Source: Amycolatopsis sp. WQ 127309
GTDB lineage: Bacteria > Actinomycetota > Actinomycetes > Mycobacteriales > Pseudonocardiaceae
DNA: 64,000 bases
Direction of reading: 5' to 3'
Assembly (NCBI RefSeq): GCF_023023025.1
Contig: NZ_CP095481.1
Span: 9,127,001-9,191,000, forward strand
Below are positions 52,428 through 62,200 of the stretch, one piece after another; position 1 is the stretch's first letter, and the number at the start of each line of letters is the position of its first letter. The notes below the pieces were generated by a model. The model was not told the origin of the DNA. It was given only the letters and a program-made list of their open reading frames with translations, and ran no database searches. The position numbers were made by a program, and so were the translations under genes.

Positions 52428-55400
52428 ATGCAGGTTCCCGCCCCGCTGTCGTCCGCGCAGCAGCGGATCTGGACGTTGTCCCAGCTGGACGGCGCCGGCC
52501 CGGCCTACAACGAGGCCATGGCGTTCGCCCTGCGGGGACCGCTCGACCGCGACGTGCTGGCCCGGGCCCTCGCCGCGCTCGCCGCCCGGCACGAGTCGCT
52601 GCGGACCCGGATCGTCGTCGACGCGGGCCGCCCCGGACAGGTGATCGAGCCCGTCGAGGCCGGGCTGCCGCTCACCGTGACCGACGTCACCGGCCGGCCG
52701 GAGGACCTCGACGAGCTGCGGCGCACCGACCCGCTCACGCCGTTCGACCTGGGCCGCGCCCCGCTGGCCCGGGCCCGGCTGCTCGTCGCGGGACCCGAGC
52801 ACCACGTCCTGCTGATGACCGTCCACCACGTCGTCTTCGACGGCGCGTCGCGCACGATCCTGTTGCGGGAGCTGGGTGTGCTCTACACCGCGCTCCTGCG
52901 CGGCGAACCCGCCGAGCTGCCCGAGCCGCGCCAGTACCGCGACTACGCCCGCGAGCAGCAAGATTGGCTGGCCGGACCGGGACCGGCGCCGCACGAGACG
53001 TACTGGCGCGACCGGCTCGACGGTGTGCCGCCCCTGCTGGAGCTGCCCACCGACCGGCCGCGCCCGGCCGTGCAGGACCACCGCGGGGCACGGGTGCCGA
53101 TCAGCCTCGGCGAGGACCTGACGACGGCGTTGAAAGCGGTGGCCCGCGCCCACAGCACGACCCTCTTCTCGACCATCCTGACCGGCTGGTCGCTGCTGCT
53201 CTCGCGGCTTTCCGCCCAGGCTGACATCGTTGTCGGTGTGCCGGCACTGAACCGCGGCAAGGGCGGCGTCAACGCCGGTGTGCTCGGCTTCTTCGTCAAC
53301 ACCCTCCCGGTGCGGACCGGCTTCGCCGGCTCCCCCACCGGCGCCGGCCTGCTCACGCAGGTCCGCGCGACGCTGCGGGGCGCGCTCGACCACGCCGAGC
53401 TGCCGCTGGAGCGGGTGGTCGAGCTGGTGAACCCGCCGCGCAGCCCGGCGCACACGCCGTTGTTCCAGAACGGGTTCGCCTGGGTGCCGACGCAGCACGG
53501 CGTCCTGGCGCTGCCCGGCGTCGACGTCGACCCCATCGACGACCGGTACGCCCCGGCGAAGTTCGACCTGACCCTGGCCCTGGCCGACGAGGCCGGCGGC
53601 GTCGCCGGGCAGCTCGACTACGCCGTCGCCCTGTACGACCACGAGACGGCCGAGCGGTACGCCCGCTACCTCGTCCGGCTGCTGACGCAGCTGGCCGAGC
53701 GGCCCGGCGACGAGGTCGCGAGCTACGAACTGCTCGACGACGCCGAGCGCCACGAGATCCTGGCGAACTGGAGCACCGGCCCGGCCCCCGAACACCGGCC
53801 CGGCGGGCTCGTCGAGCGGTTCACGACCGAGGCCGACGCCCACCCGGACACGCCCGCCCTGGTCTGCGACGGGAAGACGGTCAGCTACGCCGAGCTGGAC
53901 CGGCGGGCCACCCGGCTGGCGAACGCGCTGCACGCCCGCGGCGTGCGGCCCGGCCAGGTGGTCGGCGTCCACAGTGGACGTTCGGCCGAGCTGGTGGTGG
54001 CCGTGCTGGGGATCCTCGAAGCCGGCGCGGCCTACCTGCCCCTCGACCCCGCCCAGCCGGCCGCGCGGCTGGCGGCGATGGTCGAGGACGCGCGCCCGGC
54101 GTTCGTGCTCAGTGACGCGCTCGACCGGCCCGACGGCTGGCTGTCCGTCACCGCCGTCGAGGCCGAAGGCCACGCCACCACCCGGCCCGTCGTCCGGACC
54201 GGGCGCGCGGACCTGGCCTACGTCATCTACACGTCCGGCTCGACCGGCCGGCCGAAGGGCGTCGCCGTCACCCACGGCAGCGTGCTGGCCCTGTTCGACC
54301 AGTGGCTCGGCCGGTTCGGCGCGACGCCGGGCGAGCCGACGTCGGCGTGGTCCAGCATCGGCTTCGACGCGTCCGTGCACGAGCTGCTGCTCCCGCTGAC
54401 CACCGGCGCCGTGCTGCACGTGGTGCCCGAAGAGGTCCGGCCCGACCCGGCGGCGTTGCTGGGGTGGTTGCGTGAACACCACGTCGTCCAGGCGTTCCTG
54501 CCGCCCGCCTACGTCCGCTGGATCGACGAGGACCTCTCACGGCTCGCCGGGCTCGCGCTGCGGCAGCTGCTGACCGGTGTCGAGTCGCTGTCGGAGGCGG
54601 CGCTGGCCCGCTTCGAGGAAACCCTGCCCGGCCTGCGGATCTGTTTCGGGTACGGGCCGACCGAAGCGACGCTGTACGCCACCGCCCACTTCGACCCGCG
54701 CCCCCTGGACCGGCCGGCCCCGATCGGCCGGCCGCTGCCCGGTTCGCGGCTGTACCTGCTGGACGAGCGGCTGCGGCCGGTCCCGCCGGGTGTCGCGGGC
54801 GAGGTCTTCCTCGCCGGCGACTGCCTCGCACGCGGCTACCTGAACCGGCCCGGCCTGACGGCGGCGCAGTTCGTGCCCGACCCGTTCGTGCCCGGCGAGC
54901 GGATGTACCGGACCGGCGACCTGGCCCGCTGGCTGCCCGGCGGCGAAGCCGAGTACGCGGGCCGCCGCGACGACCAGATCAAGCTGCGCGGGTTCCGCAT
55001 CGAACCGGGCGAGGTGACGGCCGCGCTGCTGGCCGTCCCCGGCGTCCGCGAAGCCGCGGTCCTGGTCGACCGCACCGGCGAACCCCGCCTGGTCGCGGGG
55101 ATCGCGGGCGGCGGCGGCCGGACCCCGCACGAGTGGCGGGCCGCGCTGGCCGACCGGCTGCCGGACTACATGATCCCGTCCGTCTTCGCCGAGTTCGACC
55201 GGCTTCCGCTGGGCCGCAGCGGAAAGCTGGACCGCGACGCCCTGCTCGCGCACGCCCGCTCGATGGCTCCCGCGGTCGTCAACACGGCCGCCCCACGCGA
55301 CCACGTCGAACTCGCGCTGCTCCGGATCTGGCGTTCGCTGCTGCTGCACCCGGCGATCGGGATCTCCGACGACTTCTTCGACGTCGGCGGCACATCGATC

Positions 55401-56240
55401 TCGGCCATCAAGCTGGCCCACGCGGTCGGCGAGGAGTTCGGCCGCGAGCTGCCGATCCGCGACGTCATCGTGCACCCGACCATCGAGGCCCAGGCCGCCC
55501 TGCTGCGGGCGGACAGCCCGCCCGGCGGCGGCAGCCTGATCGAGTTCCGCCGCGGCGCCGGGCGGCAACGCGTCGTCTGCGTGCACCCCGCCGGCGGGAC
55601 GGCGTTCTGCTACCTGCCGCTGAGCGCCTTGCTCCCGGACGACGCCGGCGTCCTCGGCATCCAGTCCCCCGGGCTCAACCCCGGTGAAGAGGCGCTGCCG
55701 AGCGTCGAGGCGATGGCCGCGGAGTACCTGCGGCTCGTCGATCCCCGGCCGGACGAGTCACTGGTCCTTTGTGGACTTTCCTACGGCGGCCTGATCGCGC
55801 ACGAGATGGGCCGGCAGCTGGCGGGCCACCCGCGGGTGAGCGTCGTGCTGCTCGACACCAACGCCACCGACGACGCGGCCGCGCGAGCCGCGATCGAGCC
55901 CGTGCCCGCGTCCGAGTTCCGGGAGAAACTGGTGCGCTTCAACGGGATGTACCCCGGCATCGACGACGCCCAGATCGACCGCTACCACCGCACGTACAAC
56001 CACAACCGGCTGACCGCGCGCGACCACGAGCCCGGCGAGTCGGGCGCGCGGCTGGTGTTCGTCCAGGCCGTGGGCGAGGACACGATCCCGGGTTCGGACG
56101 AGTTCTGGCGCCGCCGCGCGACCGGCGAGTACCGCATCGAGCCGGCCGACTGCGGGCACTGGAACATGCTGGAGAGCGATGCGCTCCCGCAGGTCGCCGA
56201 CGTGATCACGGCCGAACTGACCGAGCTGGCGGCCCGATGA
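52428..56240 (+). CDS. Nonribosomal peptide synthetase, termination module C-A-T-TE
   Basis: 1270 aa from the ATG at 52428 with GGAAAGG about 11 bp upstream. Condensation domain about 5-430 with active HHVVFDG (133-139). Adenylation about 460-940: VIYTSGSTGRPKG, YGPTEATLY, YRTGD, KLRGFRIEPGE, GRSGKL. By my alignment its ten-residue code reads DAHFLGGLYK; it fits no code I know, hydrophobic overall. Carrier domain about 960-1030, pantetheine Ser990 (GGTSIS). Type I thioesterase about 1045-1270 with Ser1118 (GLSYGG) and His1244. It accepts a peptide from another NRPS and releases the product. It overlaps the next gene by 4 bp, so both are co-translated although this module acts last. Confidence 0.95.
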   Translation: MQVPAPLSSAQQRIWTLSQLDGAGPAYNEAMAFALRGPLDRDVLARALAALAARHESLRTRIVVDAGRPGQVIEPVEAGLPLTVTDVTGRPEDLDELRRTDPLTPFDLGRAPLARARLLVAGPEHHVLLMTVHHVVFDGASRTILLRELGVLYTALLRGEPAELPEPRQYRDYAREQQDWLAGPGPAPHETYWRDRLDGVPPLLELPTDRPRPAVQDHRGARVPISLGEDLTTALKAVARAHSTTLFSTILTGWSLLLSRLSAQADIVVGVPALNRGKGGVNAGVLGFFVNTLPVRTGFAGSPTGAGLLTQVRATLRGALDHAELPLERVVELVNPPRSPAHTPLFQNGFAWVPTQHGVLALPGVDVDPIDDRYAPAKFDLTLALADEAGGVAGQLDYAVALYDHETAERYARYLVRLLTQLAERPGDEVASYELLDDAERHEILANWSTGPAPEHRPGGLVERFTTEADAHPDTPALVCDGKTVSYAELDRRATRLANALHARGVRPGQVVGVHSGRSAELVVAVLGILEAGAAYLPLDPAQPAARLAAMVEDARPAFVLSDALDRPDGWLSVTAVEAEGHATTRPVVRTGRADLAYVIYTSGSTGRPKGVAVTHGSVLALFDQWLGRFGATPGEPTSAWSSIGFDASVHELLLPLTTGAVLHVVPEEVRPDPAALLGWLREHHVVQAFLPPAYVRWIDEDLSRLAGLALRQLLTGVESLSEAALARFEETLPGLRICFGYGPTEATLYATAHFDPRPLDRPAPIGRPLPGSRLYLLDERLRPVPPGVAGEVFLAGDCLARGYLNRPGLTAAQFVPDPFVPGERMYRTGDLARWLPGGEAEYAGRRDDQIKLRGFRIEPGEVTAALLAVPGVREAAVLVDRTGEPRLVAGIAGGGGRTPHEWRAALADRLPDYMIPSVFAEFDRLPLGRSGKLDRDALLAHARSMAPAVVNTAAPRDHVELALLRIWRSLLLHPAIGISDDFFDVGGTSISAIKLAHAVGEEFGRELPIRDVIVHPTIEAQAALLRADSPPGGGSLIEFRRGAGRQRVVCVHPAGGTAFCYLPLSALLPDDAGVLGIQSPGLNPGEEALPSVEAMAAEYLRLVDPRPDESLVLCGLSYGGLIAHEMGRQLAGHPRVSVVLLDTNATDDAAARAAIEPVPASEFREKLVRFNGMYPGIDDAQIDRYHRTYNHNRLTARDHEPGESGARLVFVQAVGEDTIPGSDEFWRRRATGEYRIEPADCGHWNMLESDALPQVADVITAELTELAAR

Positions 56241-59200
56241 TCGCCCGGCGCGTCCACGACCAGGCCCTGCGCACGCCGGACGCCGTCGCGGTGTCCGACG
56301 GCGCCCGCGCGCTGACCTACGCCGAGCTGGACGCCGGCGCCGCGGCCGTCGCGGAGTCGTTGTCCCGCCGCGGTGTCCGCCCCGGCGACGCCGTCGCGGT
56401 GGGCCTGCCGCGCTCGGCGGACCTGATCCTCGTGATGCTCGGCGTGCTGCGCCTCGGCGGGCAGGTCGTGCCCCTCGACCGGCAGAGCCCGCCGGAGCGC
56501 CGGGACCACATGATCGCCGACTCGGGCGCGGTCGCCGTCATCCACGACGGCCTGCCCGGCCTGCCGCCGCTCACCCCGGCCGAGCTGCTGGCCGCTCCCG
56601 CCGTCGCGGGCGAACCGGCCGAGGCCGCCGCGACGTCGTTCCTCTTCTACACCTCCGGCACGACCGGGCGCCCCAAGGGCGTCGAGGTCCGCGACGCCGG
56701 GATCCTGCGGCTGGCCGACCCGGCCTGGCTCGAACCCGGTGCCCGGTACGCGAGCCTGGCCAACCCGGCCTTCGACGCGATCAGCTTCGAGGTCTGGCCG
56801 CCGCTGCTGACCGGCGGCACCTGCGTGGTGCTCGACGACGAGACCGTCCGCGACCCCCGCGCGTTCGCCGCCGCGCTGGTCCGCGAGCGCGTCGACACGA
56901 TGTTCGTCACGGCGTCGCTGTTCAACGCCGTCGCGGAGACGGTGCCGGCCTGCTTCGCCACCGTGGCCCGGGTGCTGATCGGCGGCGAGCAGCTCAACGC
57001 GCCGCTGATCCGCCGCTGGTACGCCGCCAACCCGGACTCGGCCACGCGGCTGCACAACGGCTACGGGCCGACCGAGACGACGACGTTCGCGCTGAGCCAC
57101 CCGATCCCGCGCGGCTTCGACGGCGACGTCGTGCCGATCGGCCGGCCGCTGCCGGACACCGGCGCGCTCGTGGTCGACGGCGAGCTGTACCTCTCGGGCG
57201 CCGGGGTCGCCGCGGGCTACCGCAACCTGCCGGACGAAACCGCGCAGCGGTTCGTCGAGCGCGACGGCGAGCGGTTCTACCGCACCGGTGACCTCGTCCG
57301 CGCACTGCCGGACGGCACCTTCGCCTACGTCGGACGCACGGACCGGCAGGTGAAGGTGCGCGGCTTCCGGATCGAGCCGGGCGAGCTGGAACGCCGGATC
57401 CTCGCCCACCCGGCGGTCCGGCAGGCTCACGTCGCCGCGCACCGCGGGGCCGGGCCGGTCGAGCTGTTCGCGTTCGTCGTGGCCGGGGACCTGGCGTACG
57501 CGGACTTCGACGCGCACCTGACCGCGTCGGTGCCGGCCTACATGCGCCCGCACCACGTCTTCCGCGTCGACGCCCTGCCCCGCACCGCGAACGACAAGGT
57601 CGACGAGACCGCGCTGCTGGCGCTCGGCCTCGCGCCGTGGCGGCGGCCGGGTACCGGCGAACCCGCGACGCCGTGGCAGCAAGAGGTCCTCGACGTCGTG
57701 GCGGACGTCCTCGGCACCCGCGACCCGCGGCCCGGCGACACGTGGCTCACCTCCGGCGGCGACTCGCTCAAGGCGTTGCGGCTGCGGTTCGCCGTCCAGG
57801 AGCGGTGGGGCACCGAACTCCCGCACTCCGCGGTGCGGCAAGGGACGTTCGCCGACCTCGCGGCGGCGATCGCCGGGGCCGGGACGGCGCAGTACCCGGT
57901 GCCCGCGCCGCCCGCGGGCTTGACGTCCGCCCCCGCGACGAGCGAGCAGCAACGGCTCTGGCTGCTGCAGCAGCGGAATCCGGCGTCCACGGCGTACCAC
58001 GTGCCGCTGGCGTTCCGGATCACCGGACCGGTCGACGTCGAGGCGCTTCGCCGGGGTTTGCGCGGCCTGGTCGAGCGGCACGTCGCGCTGCGGACGGCGT
58101 TCGAGGCGACGCCCGAGGGCCTGCGTCAGGTGGTCGGCCCGGCGTACGACCCGTGGACCGAAGCCGGGGACGGCTTCTTCACCGAGCCCTTCGACCTGGC
58201 CGTGCCCCGGCTGTTCCGGGCCGCCTGGGACGGTGAGCGGCTCCTGCTTTCCCTGCACCACATCGCGGTCGACGGCTGGTCGTTGAACGTCCTGTTCCGC
58301 GAGCTGTCCGGTGCGGTGCCGGTCGATTCCCGCACGACGTTGGATTTCGCGCTTTGGCAGACGGAGTGGTTCTCCTCCCCCGCCTACCTCGCCCAGCGCG
58401 ACGAGCTGCTGTCGCTCCACAGTGGACTCGACGACCAGCCGTCGCTGACCGCGTCGATGGCCGGCCGGCTGCGGCGGACGACCCTCGACACCGAGCGCGT
58501 CGACCGGTGGTGCGCCGAGCTGGGCCTGACGCGGTTCCAGCTGCTGCTCGGCGTCTTCGCCTGGAGCCTCTACGGCGTCACCGGGCAGACCGGCCCGCGG
58601 ATCGCCGCGCCGGTGGCGAACCGGCCGGTGCGGGAGTTCGAGGACAGCGTCGGGATGTTCGCCAACACCGTGCTGCTCCCGCTTTCCGTCGCCCCGGACG
58701 AGGACCTGCGCGCCCAGCTGCGGCGGCTCGGCACGGCGTCGGGCGCGGTGCTCGACCGGCAGGACGTCGCCTTCGCCGACGTCGCCACGGCGTTCGACTA
58801 CCTGTTCGTGCTGGAGAACACCGACTTCGGCGCGCTGAGCCTGCCGGGCTGCACGGTGAGTCCACAGTGGATCGAGGCGGCCGAGGCGAAGTGCGCGCTG
58901 ACGATGTCGGTCCTCGAGCGGCCGGACGGCTTCGACTGCCTCTGGGAGTACGCCGAAGGCCACTTCACCGAGGCGGAGGCCAAGGCGCTCGGCGAGCTGT
59001 TCTCGCGCGCGTTCGACCTGCTCGACGCGGGCCCGGCGACCCCGGCCGAGCTGGCCGAGCCGTACCGGCGGAGCCGGCCCGACCACGGCCGCGGCGAACC
59101 GGCGCAGCTGGACTGGGAAACGATGGCCGAGGGCTTCGCGCGGCAGGTCGCGCGGACCCCGGATGCCCCGGCGCTGGGCACGATGACCTACGCCGAGCTG

Positions 59201-62200
59201 GACGCGCACGCGGCCCGGCTCGCCGCCGTGCTGCCCGGGGACGCCACCGACGTCGCGCTGTACTTCGAGCCGTCCGCCGAGCACGTCGTGGCGCTGCTCG
59301 CGCTGGCCCGGCTCAACATCACCGCCGTGCCGCTGGACCCGGCCTACCCGCCGGCGTTGCTGCGCCAGGTCCTCGACCAGGTCCGGCCGCGTTGCGTGCT
59401 GCTCGCCCCGGGTACCGCGTTCGACGAGATCGACACCGGGATCGAACGGCAGTTCGTCACGCTCTCCGACGGCCCGGCGCCGGACGTCCCGCCCCGGCAC
59501 GCCGGCCGGCCGCTCTACACGCTGTTCACGTCCGGCTCGACCGGCGTGCCCAAGGGCGTGCGCGTCCCGGACCGCACCCTGGCGAACCTCGTGCAGTGGC
59601 AGGCGGCGCCGCCCGCGGTGACCCAGCAGTTCTCGATGCTGTCGTTCGACGTGTCGTTCCAGGAGATCTTCACGACCCTGTGCGGCGGCGGGTGCCTGCA
59701 CCTGGTCCGCCCGGGGTGGCGCCACGACGTCCCGGCGCTGCTGGCGCAGCTGGAGTCCGCGGGCATCGAGCGGATCTTCCTGCCGTACGTCGCGTTGCAG
59801 CTGCTGGCCGAGCACGGCGTGCGGCTCGGGAGCTACCCGTCACGGCTGCGGGACGTGATCACGGCGGGCGAGCAGCTCGTGTGCACCGGCGCGATCCGCC
59901 GCTGGTTCGCCGGCCTGCCCGGCGCGCGGCTGCACAACCACTACGGCCCGACCGAGACGCACGTGGTCAGCGCGCTGACGCTCGACGGCGACCCGACGAC
60001 CTGGCCCGAGCGGCCGGCGATCGGCCGGCCGGTGGCGGGCGCGGTGCTGCGGGTCGCCGGCACGGCGGGCGCGCCCGGCCGGATCGGCGAGCTGCTCATC
60101 GGCGGGCTGATGACGACCCGCTGCTACCTCGGGGACGTCCCCGGGAAGTTCGTCGAGACGCCGGAGCTGTTCTACCGCAGCGGCGACCTCGCGCACTTCG
60201 GCCGCGACGGGCTCCTGCACTTCGACGGCCGGGCCGACCACCAGCTCAAGGTCAGCGGGTACCGCCTCGAACTGGGGCAGGTCGAGGCCGCGCTGCTGCG
60301 CCACCCCGACGTCGTCAACGCGGTCGTGGCGCACGACGGCGAAAGCCTGCTGGCCTGCCTCGAATGCCACCGGACGCCGACGGCCGCGGAGCTGTCCGCG
60401 CACCTCGAGCCGTTGCTGCCGCCGCACGCGCGCGTCGACCGCTTCCTCGTCGTCCCGGCCCTGCCGCGGACACCGAGCGGGAAGCTCGACCGGGAAGCCG
60501 CGCTGCGGACGCCCGGCGAAGAGCTGCACCGCGGCCGCCGGTCCGGGCTGTCGGGCGTCTCGCGGCAGCTGGCCGAGCTGTTCGAGGAGGTGACGGGCGC
60601 GTCGATCGGCGCGGACGAGACGTTCTTCGCGGCGGGCGCGTCCAGCCTCGGGCTGATGCGGTTCCACCTGCGCTGCGCCGAGGAGGGGCTGCGGTTCACC
60701 GCGGCCGACCTGTTCGAGCACGTCACGGTCCGCGACCTGGCGCGGCTGCTGTCCGGTGCGGCCGATTCGGTTTCCGCGGCTTCCGGCGAGGTCGCCATCG
60801 ACGAGCCGATCGCGGTGATCGGCATGGCGCTCCGGGTGCCGGGCGCGCCGGATCTGGCCGCGTTCTGGGACCTGGTGCGGTCCGGCGGGCGCGGCATCGA
60901 GCACTTCACCGCCGGCGACGGCCTGGTCGGCGCGCGCAGCATCCTCGACAGGCCCTTGGCGTTCGACCCGGAGCACTTCGGGATCAGCCGCCGCGACGCC
61001 GCGCTGATGGACCCGCAGCAGCGGCACCTGCTGATGAGCTGCGTCGAGGCGCTGGCCCACGCGGGGATCACGTCCGGCGAGGGCGTCGGGCTGGTCGCCG
61101 GGTGCGGCGAGGACACGTACTTCCAGTCGCTGCTGCGCGAGGGCGACCCGGCCGCGCTGCCGGACGGCTTCCAGCTGGCGCTGCACCACGAGAAGGACTT
61201 CCTCGCGACGAAGGCCGCGTACCACCTGAACCTGACCGGGCCGGCGCTGACCACGCAGACGGCGTGTTCGAGTTCGCTGGTCGCGGTCCACCAGGCGGCC
61301 GGGCTGCTGCGCACCGGCGAGGCGGACGTCATGCTGGCGGGCGGCGTCCTGGTCGACGTCACCCTTTCCGAGGGCTACCGGTACCGCCCGCAGCACATCT
61401 TCTCGGCGGACGGCCACTGCCGCCCGTTCAGCGACGACGCGGGCGGCACGGTCGGCGCGAGCGGCGTCGGCGTCGTGGTGCTGAAGCCGCTGAGCCACGC
61501 GCGTCGCGACGGCGACGCGGTGTACGCGGTGATCACGGGCTCGGCGATCAACAACGACGGCGCGGTGAAGCAGGGTTACACCGCCCCGTCGCCGGCCGGG
61601 CAGCGCGAGGTGATCCGCGCGGCCCTGCGCCGCGCCGGGCGGACGTCGCTCGGCTACGTCGAAACCCACGGGACGGGCACCCGGCTGGGCGACCCGATCG
61701 AGGTCGCGGCGCTGCGGCAGGCGCTGGATCCGTCGGCGGAGTGCGCGTTGTCGTCGGTGAAGAGCCAGATCGGCCACCTGGGCGCGGCGGCGGGGGTCGT
61801 CGGCCTGATCCGGGCGGCGCTGTCCGTCCACCACGGACTGATCCCGCCGACGGCGGACTTCCACGCGCCGAACCCGGCGCTGGAGCTGGGCCCGTTCCGG
61901 GTGCCGACGGCCGCGGAGCCGTGGCCGTCCGGTCCGCGGGTGGCGGGGGTGAGCAGCTTCGGCATCGGCGGCACGAACGCCCACGTGGTCCTGGAGGCGG
62001 ACCCGGCCGTCGTGTCGCGTCCGGCTCCCGCGCCGGTGGTCGTGCTGTCGGCGAGCAGCGCGTCGGCTCTGCGCGAAGACGCCCTGCGGGTGGCCGAGTA
62101 CCTGGAGGCGCACCCGGAGTCCTTTGTGGACGTGGTGCGCCACCTGCAGACGGGCCGCAAGGAGTACCGCTGGCGCTTGGCCGCGGCATGCAACGACGCG

